Origin: Fidelibacterota bacterium | GTDB taxonomy: Bacteria > Fidelibacterota > Marinisomatia > Marinisomatales > UBA1611 | Length of the DNA: 38,160 nucleotides | Reading direction: 5' to 3' | NCBI GenBank assembly: GCA_018692355.1 | Contig: JABHKE010000049.1 | Location: 1 to 38,160 of the forward strand | Shown here: positions 21,227 through 31,245 of the stretch, one piece after another | Position numbering within the stretch: the stretch's first letter is position 1 | How the letters are laid out: each line of letters opens with the position of its first letter | Translations under genes and position numbers: made by a program | The notes under the pieces: model-generated | Told to the model about the DNA's origin: nothing | What the model saw: only the letters and a program-made list of their open reading frames with translations | Database searches by the model: none

Positions 21227-22636
21227 TTACTTGATAAATTTTTCCATGGCGTTGAGCCATCTCAATTTTTTCTCATTTATTTTTTGTGATGGATTTGGAG
21301 AAAAAATCTGATCTACACTTTTGGATGAATCAGATTGATAGGTAGGGTTTAAGAGTCTAAAAATACCATAGGCGGTTCTATCCTTCATGGTGGAATGTCC
21401 TACGGATATTCCCGTTAAATCAGCAATGAATTGAAGCAAGGAAGAGCGGGATCCGCCACCAGCTGCCGTCAAAAGTGAAGGTTTTGAAGACATAATTGGT
21501 TCAAGGCATTCCAAAATATCACTCACTAAAAATCCAATGGATTCCATCCCTGCTCGCACAATCTGGTCTTCATTTGATCTTTTGTCCAAATCAATATAAA
21601 CATCGTTGAACCCTGGTCTCCAATAGGGTGCCGCAAGTCCATTAAAACCGGGAATAAATATCCCATCCGTTTCCGTTTTTGAAGCCCGGTAGTCCCATTC
21701 CATTTTATCATGAGCAATCCCCAGTTCTTCTTCCAAATGGTAGAAAAGAGAGTTACATGCATTAATAGTCCCTTCCACCATAAAATATTTAATATTTTCA
21801 TCTGAGTAAAAGACACTGGAAATGAGACCATTAACTATTGTTGGGTTTTGCCCTGCATTGAATTGTACACTACCTGATGTGCCAAAGTTGGTTGCAATAC
21901 TACCAAGTTTCAGTCCCGCCTGGCCTATGAGAGCTGCTTGCTGATCGCCAATAACAACAGCAAGTGGAATTTTTGAATCGAGCATATAGCCAAAATCATA
22001 TTTTACAGGAACCAATGGCGGTAAACATTGCGGAGAAACTCCGAATAGATTTAAAGCGAAATCTGACCAATCACCCCTATGAATATCATAAAGCAAAGAT
22101 CGGCAGGCGATGGATTCTTCCACACCAGCGGTTCCTGTCATAGCTTGGGAAAGAAATGCACTCAATGGTCCAAAATATAATTCTCCATTTTTAACACGGT
22201 TTTTCAATTGTGGATTTTCTCGGATCATGTGTAAAAATTTGGGTCCACCAAAATGAGCGCTCAACGGTGTCCCCGTAATTTCCCAAAGCTGCTCACTATG
22301 GGTGGAAAATTCTTCTACAATAGCATACGCTCTACTATCCTGCCAACTTAAAGCCGGCGTAACAGGGGTACAGGATTCCTTTTCCCAAAATAAAAAAGTA
22401 GAGCGTTGAATAGCCAAACCAGAAGAATGAATAGGCATATCACCCGATGCGATAACCATTATTTCAAAGAGAGATTTGCAAGTTTCCAAAATTACAAGGG
22501 CATCAGATTCAACATGATATTGTTTAGGTCGGCATAATGTATGTTTTATTTTTTGAGAATGAAGAACCATGCCATCAGAATTAAACAAAAATGCTTTTGT
22601 TGAAGATGTCCCAGAATCAATAATGATATAATTCAT
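21227..22636 (-). CDS. FGGY-family carbohydrate kinase
   Basis: MNYIIIDSGTSSTKAFLF, WQDSRA, GDQQAALIGQAGLKLGSIATNFGTSGSV, TAAGGGSRSSLLQFIADLTG. Confidence 0.88.
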   Translation of the reverse strand: MNYIIIDSGTSSTKAFLFNSDGMVLHSQKIKHTLCRPKQYHVESDALVILETCKSLFEIMVIASGDMPIHSSGLAIQRSTFLFWEKESCTPVTPALSWQDSRAYAIVEEFSTHSEQLWEITGTPLSAHFGGPKFLHMIRENPQLKNRVKNGELYFGPLSAFLSQAMTGTAGVEESIACRSLLYDIHRGDWSDFALNLFGVSPQCLPPLVPVKYDFGYMLDSKIPLAVVIGDQQAALIGQAGLKLGSIATNFGTSGSVQFNAGQNPTIVNGLISSVFYSDENIKYFMVEGTINACNSLFYHLEEELGIAHDKMEWDYRASKTETDGIFIPGFNGLAAPYWRPGFNDVYIDLDKRSNEDQIVRAGMESIGFLVSDILECLEPIMSSKPSLLTAAGGGSRSSLLQFIADLTGISVGHSTMKDRTAYGIFRLLNPTYQSDSSKSVDQIFSPNPSQKINEKKLRWLNAMEKFIK

Positions 22637-22645
22637 AAATCCAAC

Positions 22646-23872
22646 TTAACGAAGATTTCGTAAGGATGGGGTAATCAGGCCAATCACACCACAAAGAGCT
22701 GCCGCAATTCCGATACCAAAGAATAATATTTTTACTGAAATAATGGATGTGATAACCCCTACAAAACCAGCAGAAATAGCGGTTGTTCCAACGACACCTA
22801 AATGAACAACAGAGAATAATCTGCCATGATATTGATTTGGAGTATGAATCTGGATAATTGATGTTCGGCTTATCATAATAAATGGAATACCTATTCCATG
22901 TAAGCAAATAATGACCATAGCTATTTCTACGGACTCGGCCCAATACATTAAAGAGAATGTGATTCCATCTAATATGAGTCCAATGCCCCAAATCATTCCA
23001 TTGGGCATCCGTCCATTTAATTTTGAAACGAGAAGCGATCCTAACAATGCGCCGACTGCCATGCATCCTTCTACAAAAGCAAAATCAGACGGGGTGCCAT
23101 GTAGTGTATTTTTCACTAAAATTGGTAATCCCACAATTGCTGGTCCCATAATAAAAAAATTATTAATAAAGGTAATAATCATCATCCAGAATATAGGTTT
23201 TTCCCTAAAAAGATATAATAACCCCTGCTTCAAATTATCCCAGTGACTATGATTTTCAACCCGGTCAGGATTCTTGGGTTTTTTGATAAACAGGAGCAAA
23301 CTAATTCCAATGAGAAATGATCCACTATCCACTAAAAACAGATTAGGTAGCGAAACCATTGTCAAGAAAATTCCTGCAAAAAATGGTCCCATCATCCAGG
23401 CTAATTGTCCAGATGTTGCCAAGATGGCATTAATTTTCACAAGATGATCTCTGGAAAAGAGCATAGGAACGATCGAATTCAATGCTGGTTGAAAAAGAGT
23501 ATTAAAACAACTACGAAGGAATGCTAATCCACAAATAATCCAGACATTTTCATATCCAAACCAAAGAAATAATGGAATCAATAGTACAGTTAATGCTTGT
23601 CCAGCATTGGCAAAAATCATGAGTCGCAAACGGTTTAATCGGTCTGAAAAAACACCTGCATAAAGTCCGAAAATCAGAGCAGGTAAATAGGCGCTCATAG
23701 CTACAATTCCGGTAATGATAGATGAATTTGTCATATCCAAAACGAGCCAGATGAGAGCTAGTTGATAAATGGCATCTCCTGCTTGAGAAATTGCCTGGGC
23801 GGACCAAAGTAGGGCCAGATTGTGATTTTGATCTTTTTTCATCGATAAAATAGACGTAGAAATTAGTCCCAA
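22646..23872 (-). CDS. MFS transporter (MFS_3/EntS-like exporter fold)
   Basis: About 12 hydrophobic segments, LWSAQAISQAGDAIYQLALIWLV, GLYAGVFSDRLNRLRLM. The start may be the internal Met at about 23842. Confidence 0.85.
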   Translation of the reverse strand: MGLISTSILSMKKDQNHNLALLWSAQAISQAGDAIYQLALIWLVLDMTNSSIITGIVAMSAYLPALIFGLYAGVFSDRLNRLRLMIFANAGQALTVLLIPLFLWFGYENVWIICGLAFLRSCFNTLFQPALNSIVPMLFSRDHLVKINAILATSGQLAWMMGPFFAGIFLTMVSLPNLFLVDSGSFLIGISLLLFIKKPKNPDRVENHSHWDNLKQGLLYLFREKPIFWMMIITFINNFFIMGPAIVGLPILVKNTLHGTPSDFAFVEGCMAVGALLGSLLVSKLNGRMPNGMIWGIGLILDGITFSLMYWAESVEIAMVIICLHGIGIPFIMISRTSIIQIHTPNQYHGRLFSVVHLGVVGTTAISAGFVGVITSIISVKILFFGIGIAAALCGVIGLITPSLRNLR

Positions 23873-23957
23873 AACGTTTTTTACATGTAGATTTTCCCTT
23901 TAAATTGAGACTGTGTTTTGAACCAAGATTTGAACATTATTACAAAGGAGTACGAGA

Positions 23958-24263
23958 ATGACGTACATTATTGCTGAACCTTGTGTAGGAACCTGTGACA
24001 CTGCCTGTGTAGAGGTTTGCCCCGTAGATTGTATTCATGGACCCTATGATAAAGAAGGTGCCGGTGCAGAAGCAAAAGTAGACGGCTTTGTTCCGAAAGA
24101 TGAAGATATGCTTTACATTGATCCTGAAGAATGTATCGACTGTGGTGCTTGTGAACCGGAATGCCCAGTAGAAGCGATCTTTGAAGAAAGTGAAGTTCCA
24201 GAAGAGTGGCATAAATATTCCAAAATTAACTACGAATGGTTTGGTCGCGAATATGCAGGGTAA
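23958..24263 (+). CDS. Ferredoxin (7Fe/8Fe bacterial type)
   Basis: [19 protein letters not shown] and [17 protein letters not shown] cluster motifs. AAGGAG upstream. Confidence 0.93.
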   Translation: MTYIIAEPCVGTCDTACVEVCPVDCIHGPYDKEGAGAEAKVDGFVPKDEDMLYIDPEECIDCGACEPECPVEAIFEESEVPEEWHKYSKINYEWFGREYAG

Positions 24264-24289
24264 AAAATAAATAATAGCTAAAGGTAATT

Positions 24290-24322
24290 AAAAGCGGCTG
24301 TCACTTGGCAGCCGCTTTTTTT
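24290..24322 (+). terminator. Rho-independent terminator after ferredoxin
   Basis: AAAAGCGGCTG (24290-24300) / CAGCCGCTTTT (24309-24319), perfect 11-bp stem followed by Ts. Confidence 0.9.
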
Positions 24323-24333
24323 CAGCATATATC

Positions 24334-25443
24334 ATGAATAAAGAAAACGTACTAGATAAGTTAAAAACGATTAATTATCCTGGATTTTCCAGAGATATTG
24401 TTTCCTTTGGAATGGTGAAGGATGTCATAGTTGATGAAAAGGCTGTGATTGTTTACCTCAATATCACATCGCAAAACGAAGCAAAGAAACAAGAAGTCGT
24501 TAAAAATTTAAAACAGGTATTATCAGAATATTTTGTAAAAGTTTCAATTGAAATATCAGGGGATGCACCGAGTCAGGCTCCACCAATTGAGCCTCAACAG
24601 CAAGCGCATCCGGCTATTCTCGATAATGTCAAACATGTTATCGCGATTGCCAGTGGAAAAGGCGGTGTGGGAAAATCTACTGTTGCTGCCAACCTAGCTT
24701 GCGCCATGGCAATACAAGGGAAAAAAGTTGGCTTGCTTGACCTTGATATTTATGGTCCGTCTCTTCCCATTGTTCTTGGACTCAATGAGCAGCCGGAAAT
24801 GACCCAGGATAAAAAACTGATCCCTTTAGAAAAATTTGGAATGAAGGTCATGAGTTTTGGATTTATAAGCGGGAACGAAACACCGGTCATCTGGCGCGGG
24901 CCGTTGGTGGCGAGAATGACAGAACAGTTTTTTCGCGATGTAAAATGGGGCGAATTAGATGTGATGATTTTGGACTTACCACCAGGTACGGGTGATATCC
25001 AATTGACGCTCACACAAAAACTTCGAATGTCAGGTGCAGTTATGGTGACCACTCCACAGGATATTGCCCTTGCAGATGTTCGTAAAGGAGCGGACATGTT
25101 TCGAAAAGTAAATACACCTGTTTTGGGTGTAATCGAAAATATGTCCGGATTAGTTTTGGAAGGTGAAGTAGAAGGTGATGTTTCAGCCATGACCATCAAT
25201 GGTGAAAACGTAGATCTAGATAACACAGGTAAATTCAGTTTCACAATGGACCTCTTTAAAACCGGTGGTGGTAAAAAAGAGAGTGAACGACTTGGCGTTC
25301 CTCTTCTGGGTAAAATACCTATTTCACCTGAAATTATGTCTGCAACCGATGCCGGTGTTCCAGTGGCACAAAAAGATCCGGATTCCTCATTGGGGCAACT
25401 CTATCATCAAATTGCTCAAAATCTTTTATCTTCTCTTGATTAA
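24334..25443 (+). CDS. mrp: Mrp/NBP35-ApbC family P-loop ATPase (Fe-S carrier-like)
   Basis: IAIASGKGGVGKSTVAANLACAMA deviant Walker A, DLDIYGPSLPIVLG, VIWRGPLVARMTEQFFRDVKWGELDVMILDLPPGTGDIQLTLTQ. N-terminal MIP18/DUF59-like domain. Confidence 0.94.
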   Translation: MNKENVLDKLKTINYPGFSRDIVSFGMVKDVIVDEKAVIVYLNITSQNEAKKQEVVKNLKQVLSEYFVKVSIEISGDAPSQAPPIEPQQQAHPAILDNVKHVIAIASGKGGVGKSTVAANLACAMAIQGKKVGLLDLDIYGPSLPIVLGLNEQPEMTQDKKLIPLEKFGMKVMSFGFISGNETPVIWRGPLVARMTEQFFRDVKWGELDVMILDLPPGTGDIQLTLTQKLRMSGAVMVTTPQDIALADVRKGADMFRKVNTPVLGVIENMSGLVLEGEVEGDVSAMTINGENVDLDNTGKFSFTMDLFKTGGGKKESERLGVPLLGKIPISPEIMSATDAGVPVAQKDPDSSLGQLYHQIAQNLLSSLD

Positions 25444-25568
25444 TTGAACAGGGAACGGAATGTTGGTTTATCCGTATTACTTCAAACTCAGGGAGATATG
25501 GGCTATGGTAACTCGGTTGTATCCGATTATTGCATAGGTTAATTTCGCCCGCTTTTTTCCTTATTATT

Positions 25569-26318
25569 ATGACACAATCAATGAAAGAAAATATCCTAGG
25601 TGGGCATATCCCAGAACATATTGCCATTATTATGGACGGCAATGGTCGTTGGGCTAAGGAGCGTTCTTTACCGAGGGTTGCAGGACACAAGGAAGGAGTC
25701 AATTCAGTTCGAGAGATTACTCGTGTTTGTGGAGAGATCGGTGTAAAACACCTGACGCTCTATACATTTTCTACAGAGAATTGGCGACGTCCCAAAGCTG
25801 AAGTGAGTGCTCTCATGACACTTCTATTAAAAACCATTAGTGCGGAAGTAAGAGAATTACATAAAAATAATGTTCGTTTTACTGCAATCGGCGATTTGAA
25901 GAAATTACCAAGATCCACGCAAAAAGGGATTTTTGATGGAATCGAGATCACCAAAAACAATACAGGATTGAACCTCTGTCTTGCATTGAATTATGGAAGT
26001 CGCCAGGAAATGGTTGCAGCAGTTCAAGCGATTGCAAAAAAAGTTAAAAAGGGTGATTTAAAATTGGATGAAATAGATGAAACTATTTTCTCCAATATGC
26101 TTTCAACATCAGACATGCCTAACCCAGATCTATTAATACGCACCAGTGGGGAGTATCGTTTAAGTAACTTTTTATTATGGCAATGTGCCTATTCAGAAAT
26201 TTTAATGACGAAAACCTTTTGGCCGGCATTTCGTGAAGATGCTCTCATAGAAGCAATATTAGAATATCAATCACGAGAACGACGATTTGGAAAGGTTAGT
26301 GAACAGGTAAACAATTAA
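25569..26318 (+). CDS. uppS: Isoprenyl (undecaprenyl) diphosphate synthase
   Basis: HIAIIMDGNGRWAKERSLPRVAGHKEG, TLYTFSTENWRRP, PDLLIRTSGEYRLSNFLLWQCAYSE. The ORF-track start 25530 is probably too early. Confidence 0.95.
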   Translation: MTQSMKENILGGHIPEHIAIIMDGNGRWAKERSLPRVAGHKEGVNSVREITRVCGEIGVKHLTLYTFSTENWRRPKAEVSALMTLLLKTISAEVRELHKNNVRFTAIGDLKKLPRSTQKGIFDGIEITKNNTGLNLCLALNYGSRQEMVAAVQAIAKKVKKGDLKLDEIDETIFSNMLSTSDMPNPDLLIRTSGEYRLSNFLLWQCAYSEILMTKTFWPAFREDALIEAILEYQSRERRFGKVSEQVNN

Positions 26319-26321
26319 TAT

Positions 26322-28715
26322 ATGAAAAAATTATTTATTTTTATTTTAAGCTTAGCTCTTGGGATTGCCCAAGGGGTTCCAGCTGATATTACATTAGTCA
26401 GCGTGAATGTAGAGGGGAATGCCGTTACATCTGAGAATACTATTATTTTTACAGCTGGACTTCGTGAGGGACAAACCATTTCACAAGCAGAATTTCCTCG
26501 AGCCATAAAAAGGCTATGGCAATTAGGACTTTTTCAGGATATTCAATTGCGGTATGATGATGAGACAGATGAAGGATTATCTTTGACGATTTTGGTGAAG
26601 GAAAATTTTATTTTGGGCGATTTGTCTTATGATGGGAATAAAAAAATAAAAGACCGCAAATTTGAAGATGAGGTTAGTTTGTCAAAAGGCCAGCGACTCA
26701 GGCCTAACACGCTTCATGAGACTGCAAAAAAGATCAAAGAACTATATGAAGAAAAAGGGTATTTGAATGCGGAAATTAACCCTGTATTAGAAATCCCTGT
26801 CGAAGAATCCACGCTTTTTGATGGTAGAGCAAAAGACCTAGTTCGAAATGTGGTTTTCAACATACAAGAAAATGACAAGATTAAGACTGGAAAAATTATT
26901 TTTGAAGGTAATGAATCTTATTCAGATTTAAGACTACGCTGGACTATGAAGGAGACCAAACAGCAACGTTGGTATATGTTCTGGCGATCCACATTTGATG
27001 ATAAAAAATTTGATGAAGATTTGAATCTTGTTTCCACGTACTATCGGAATAAAGGCTATAGGGATTTTCGAATCGTTAGTGATACTATTCAGTTTAGTGA
27101 AAACAAAAAGATGTTGAATTTGGTTGTAACCGTTGATGAAGGCCCACAATATAAGTATCGACATTTTTCATGGGAAGGAATGACTCTCTTCGATGAAGAA
27201 ATGCTTCAACGATCCTTAGGGCTGGAATCGGGAGATCAATATAGTGATGAAGATTTTAACCTTGCAGTTTTTGATCGTGTCCAGGGTTTATATATGGATC
27301 GTGGTTATATCTATAGTCGAATTGAACCTGAGATTACACCCGTAGGTGAAGATTCCTTAGATATCCATTTTATCCTAACAGAAAATCACAAAGTTTACAT
27401 AAATCATATTGCCATTAAAGGTAATACTCGGACAAGAGAAAATGTAATTCGTCGGCAATTGCGGGTTTTTCCTGGTGATGTATTTAATCGAGGAAGGTTG
27501 ATGCGTAGCCATCGAGAGGTCATGATGTTGAACTTCTTTGCGAATGTTGTACCAGACGTGGTGCCTGTGTCCGAGGACAAAGTAGACTTAGAAATCATAG
27601 TAGAAGAAAAACCAGCTGGACAGGCAAATGCGAATATGGGTTATACCCAATCCTATGGTATGACGGGTGGTGGTGGGTTGGCGCTCCCAAATTTTCGCGG
27701 AAAAGGGCAGAGCCTTAATTTAAGTTTTAATGTTGGTACGAATTATAATATGGGCTACAATCTAAACGCCGATCGCCCTAAATACCAGTCTGCCAGTATT
27801 AGTTTTACTGATCCCATGGTAAACGATACCAAGAATCTTATTGGGGGATCTCTCTTCTATACTTTCCGTGGTCGCTCGTCAATGTATTCAGCTCCCATTG
27901 ATTATACTATGGCTGGAAGCTCAGTAACCTGGGGACGGATTTTTAAATGGCCTGATGATTTTTTCCGTGGGACCTGGTCCTTTCAAATTGTTCGAAAAAT
28001 GTATGAAGGAAGCCAAGCGGATCTTGACCGATATGCCGGTGGAAAAAAGACATCAGACGGGATCAATTTTTCTCAAACAATCCGTCGTGATAGTCGCGAC
28101 CACCCCGAATTCTCAACAATGGGATCGTTGTTCTCTCTTAAATCAACACTCTCAGGTTGGATACTTCGTGGGGATGAAAATTTTCATAAGCACAAATTAA
28201 ATTTGGAATGGTACACACCTACATTCTGGAAATTTGTTTTAATGAATTCCATGAAAATTGGAGTGGTTAAGGAACTACCTGCTGTAAAAGAAGGGACTCT
28301 TTCATTCATACCTTGGAATGATCGATTTATTATGGGGGGGAACGGAATTCCTTATGGTAATCCGCTACGGGGGTATGATGATAATCGCGTAGGCCCACTT
28401 ACCTCGTCAGGAAGCCCTATTGGTGGGAATACGATGGTTAAATTCGGAACAGAATTCAGGGTACCATTCGCAGAAAATCCTGTAGTTTATGGACTGCTTT
28501 TTGCAGAAATGGGTAATGTTTGGTCATCAACTGATTTGATGGAAAGATTAAGCCTTCCTCGAAGTGGCCCATTCGACATGAAGCGTTCTGCTGGTGCAGG
28601 TATTCGCTTTTTTATGCCAATGATTGGTATGCTGGGATTTGATATCGGTTATGGTTTTGACCGTATTCCTGAACCTGGCTGGAAAACAACACTTACATTT
28701 GGACAACAATTTTAA
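26322..28715 (+). CDS. bamA: Outer membrane protein assembly factor BamA
   Basis: Signal peptide, POTRA-like repeats, barrel motif MGGNGIPYGNPLRGYDDNRVGP, C-terminal aromatic TLTFGQQF. Confidence 0.94.
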   Translation: MKKLFIFILSLALGIAQGVPADITLVSVNVEGNAVTSENTIIFTAGLREGQTISQAEFPRAIKRLWQLGLFQDIQLRYDDETDEGLSLTILVKENFILGDLSYDGNKKIKDRKFEDEVSLSKGQRLRPNTLHETAKKIKELYEEKGYLNAEINPVLEIPVEESTLFDGRAKDLVRNVVFNIQENDKIKTGKIIFEGNESYSDLRLRWTMKETKQQRWYMFWRSTFDDKKFDEDLNLVSTYYRNKGYRDFRIVSDTIQFSENKKMLNLVVTVDEGPQYKYRHFSWEGMTLFDEEMLQRSLGLESGDQYSDEDFNLAVFDRVQGLYMDRGYIYSRIEPEITPVGEDSLDIHFILTENHKVYINHIAIKGNTRTRENVIRRQLRVFPGDVFNRGRLMRSHREVMMLNFFANVVPDVVPVSEDKVDLEIIVEEKPAGQANANMGYTQSYGMTGGGGLALPNFRGKGQSLNLSFNVGTNYNMGYNLNADRPKYQSASISFTDPMVNDTKNLIGGSLFYTFRGRSSMYSAPIDYTMAGSSVTWGRIFKWPDDFFRGTWSFQIVRKMYEGSQADLDRYAGGKKTSDGINFSQTIRRDSRDHPEFSTMGSLFSLKSTLSGWILRGDENFHKHKLNLEWYTPTFWKFVLMNSMKIGVVKELPAVKEGTLSFIPWNDRFIMGGNGIPYGNPLRGYDDNRVGPLTSSGSPIGGNTMVKFGTEFRVPFAENPVVYGLLFAEMGNVWSSTDLMERLSLPRSGPFDMKRSAGAGIRFFMPMIGMLGFDIGYGFDRIPEPGWKTTLTFGQQF

Positions 28716-28732
28716 AAAACAAGGAGGAAACC

Positions 28733-29260
28733 GTGAAAGGATCCTTACGTAACATACTCTTTATTTTAACTTTTATAGGACTGACCTCTGTGGCGTCGGC
28801 CCAATTAAAGATCGGATATATTTTATCGGAAAGAATCCGTACAGAATATGAAGAGTTCAAAGAAGCGGAATCGCAACTTCAACTTGAATACAGGAAAGTC
28901 CAATTTGAATTTGACCAGATGGTGGTGAAAATGGACAGCCTGAAACAGGATTATGAAATAAAGCGTCTTATGGCATTGGATAAAGGTGAAAGTATCCGTC
29001 AGGAACTTGAGCAAATGGAACGTTCTATCCAAAACTACCAAGCTGAAAAGATCGGCCCGCAGGGTGAACTCATGAAGAAACAGGCTCAAATGGAATATGA
29101 GATTCTTGGGAAAGTGAAAAAAGCCGTAGACAAAGTTGCTATTGACGGTGGCTATGATTATATCATTGATGCATCTGTTGGATTGCTGTATTTCAAATCG
29201 AAATATGATATGACGGATGATGTATTGCATGAGCTTCGGAACCTAAGTTCCGATAAGTAA
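28733..29260 (+). CDS. skp: Periplasmic chaperone Skp/OmpH family
   Basis: GTG start after AGGAGG SD; signal peptide; KIGYILSERI...coiled-coil...DKVAIDGGYDYIIDAS. Confidence 0.88.
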   Translation: MKGSLRNILFILTFIGLTSVASAQLKIGYILSERIRTEYEEFKEAESQLQLEYRKVQFEFDQMVVKMDSLKQDYEIKRLMALDKGESIRQELEQMERSIQNYQAEKIGPQGELMKKQAQMEYEILGKVKKAVDKVAIDGGYDYIIDASVGLLYFKSKYDMTDDVLHELRNLSSDK

Positions 29261-29266
29261 TTTGTC

Positions 29267-30280
29267 TTGAAGCTCACTCTTCGTGAGATCGCTGCCTATG
29301 TGGATGGAAAAGTGATAGGGAAGCCAGATATAAATGTTTCAGGTGTTTCTGAAATACAAAATAGTTTGCCAGGTACTATTACATTTCTGGGGAATCCCAA
29401 GTATAAACAATTTTTAACTGAAACTCAGGCTGAAGCCATTTTTGTCAGTAATGAGGATCATTTAAATGGGAAAAATGGTATTGTTGTATCTAATCCTCAA
29501 TTAGCCATGGCTAGAACGCTCAGACTCTTTTTTCCTGAGAAATTAATTGAACCATCCATACATAAATCAGCAGTGATTGATTCAACCGCTTCTGTTGGTA
29601 AAAATATTTTTATCGATGCAGGTGTTGTGATTAAATCTGGAGCATCTATTGCTGATAATGCAATTATTGGTGCAAATGTTGTGATTGGGAATGGAGCAGT
29701 AATTGGCACACATTCCTCCTTAAAACCAAATGTAACGATTTATCATAATGTAAAAATTGGGAATAATTGCATAATTCATAGTGGGACAGCCATAGGATGT
29801 GATGGTTTCGGATATGTAACGGAAAATAACCTCCATGAAAAAATCCCACAAACGGGGAACGTTATTGTTGGGAATGATGTTGAGATTGGTTCAAATTGTG
29901 CAATTGATCGCGCTACAATTGGCGTCACATCCATTGGAGATATGACAAAGATAGATAACCTTGTTCATATTGCTCACAATGTAAAAGTTGGTAAAGGGTG
30001 CTTGATAACGGCTGGATTTGCTGTAGCTGGTAGTACAGAGATCGGCGATTATTGCACGTTTGCAGGGCAAGTGGGTATCGCACCGCATGTAAAAATTGGC
30101 TCAAATTCTGTTTTCGCCGCAAAATCTGGCGTAACAAAATCATTAGAAGGTGGAAAAGTTTATGCTGGTTTTCCCGCTCGAGAGATTAGAGAGCATAATA
30201 AAAGAGAAGCCCAATTACAGGACATCACTAAGATGAGTCAAAAGCTTGACCAATTGTTGCAAGATAGGAAAAAGGGGTAA
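29267..30280 (+). CDS. lpxD: UDP-3-O-acylglucosamine N-acyltransferase
   Basis: TTG start; MKLTLREIAAYVDGKVIGKPDINVSGVSEIQ, hexapeptide repeats, GCDGFGYV, HIAHNVKVG, VFPAREIREH-like end (AGFPAREIREH). Confidence 0.95.
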   Translation: MKLTLREIAAYVDGKVIGKPDINVSGVSEIQNSLPGTITFLGNPKYKQFLTETQAEAIFVSNEDHLNGKNGIVVSNPQLAMARTLRLFFPEKLIEPSIHKSAVIDSTASVGKNIFIDAGVVIKSGASIADNAIIGANVVIGNGAVIGTHSSLKPNVTIYHNVKIGNNCIIHSGTAIGCDGFGYVTENNLHEKIPQTGNVIVGNDVEIGSNCAIDRATIGVTSIGDMTKIDNLVHIAHNVKVGKGCLITAGFAVAGSTEIGDYCTFAGQVGIAPHVKIGSNSVFAAKSGVTKSLEGGKVYAGFPAREIREHNKREAQLQDITKMSQKLDQLLQDRKKG

Positions 30281-30288
30281 ATTTTAGA

Positions 30289-31245
30289 ATGGAAAGAAAA
30301 CAAAGGACAATCAGAACAAGTCAGTCCTGCCAAGGAATTGGACTTCATACTGGTGTTGATTCAAGCATTATATTTCATTCAGCACCAGAAAATTATGGTA
30401 TTAGGTTTGTGCGGTCTGATATTTCATCCACTACGGAGGTAAAAGCAGATATTGATCATGTAGTGGACATCTCCCGGGGGACAACTATTGAAGAAAATGA
30501 TGTTCGCATCCATACGGTAGAACATGCATTAGCTGCGGTGAGTGGTCTCCGAATCGATAATATCCTCATTGAACTCACGGGCAAAGAACCGCCTGTGATG
30601 GATGGTAGTGCTAAAGATTTTGTGGAATGTTTGATTAAAGCCGGGATTAAGATTCAAAAACAAGAAAGAAAGGTGTTAGAAATTACACGGGCGGTCAACT
30701 ATACAAATCCCTATCGTGACATTGATATTCACGTAATTCCCTCAGATAGATTCAGAATTACATTTATGGTAGAATATCCTCTCCCGGCACTAGGAACCCA
30801 GTATGAAGCTATCTATAATATGGAAGAAGATTTTGCCCTTGAAGTAGCACCTGCTCGTACATTTTGTTTTTTAAGTGAAGTCGAAATGTTGAAAGAACAG
30901 GGGCTTATTAAAGGAGGTGCTTTAGACAATGCTGTGGTAATCGTTGATAAGGAAATTGATACTTCAGAGATTGATAGATTAAGGGATTTGTTTGGCATTG
31001 AGCATACCATTATCCAAGGTGCTAATGGTATTTTGAATGGGAAAGTTCTTCGCTTTAAGAACGAGCCTGTTCGCCATAAAACTTTAGATTTAATTGGAGA
31101 TCTTGCCTTGTTAGGTGTCCCTATTAAAGGTCATGTAACCGCAGCTCGTGCCGGTCATGCCAGCAATGTAGAATTTGTAAAAAAACTTAAAAAGAAATAT
31201 GCCAAAGAATTGGCTGAATTATGGACAGAGAAAATAAATGACTGA
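30289..31245 (+). CDS. lpxC: UDP-3-O-acyl-N-acetylglucosamine deacetylase
   Basis: RTIRTSQSCQGIGLHTG, HTVEHALAAVSGLRIDN, PPVMDGSAKDFV, ARTFCFLSEVEMLKEQGLIKGG, RFKNEPVRHKTLDLIGDLALLG. Confidence 0.96.
   Translation: MERKQRTIRTSQSCQGIGLHTGVDSSIIFHSAPENYGIRFVRSDISSTTEVKADIDHVVDISRGTTIEENDVRIHTVEHALAAVSGLRIDNILIELTGKEPPVMDGSAKDFVECLIKAGIKIQKQERKVLEITRAVNYTNPYRDIDIHVIPSDRFRITFMVEYPLPALGTQYEAIYNMEEDFALEVAPARTFCFLSEVEMLKEQGLIKGGALDNAVVIVDKEIDTSEIDRLRDLFGIEHTIIQGANGILNGKVLRFKNEPVRHKTLDLIGDLALLGVPIKGHVTAARAGHASNVEFVKKLKKKYAKELAELWTEKIND

Noticed and set aside
21227-23872. FGGY kinase plus MFS as a dedicated sugar-uptake system
   Set aside because: The MFS resembles MFS_3/EntS-type exporters more than sugar importers; adjacency alone does not support a pathway claim.
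24750-25244. 164-aa minus-strand ORF opposite mrp
   Set aside because: Shadow ORF of a strongly coding gene; Ser/Pro-rich low-information translation, no recognisable domain or signal.
28823-29230. 135-aa minus-strand ORF opposite skp
   Set aside because: Phe/His-rich complement of the coiled-coil Skp gene; no start context or domain.
29580-30120. Repetitive-looking sequence (possible repeat array)
   Set aside because: Periodicity is explained by hexapeptide repeats of the LpxD left-handed beta-helix.
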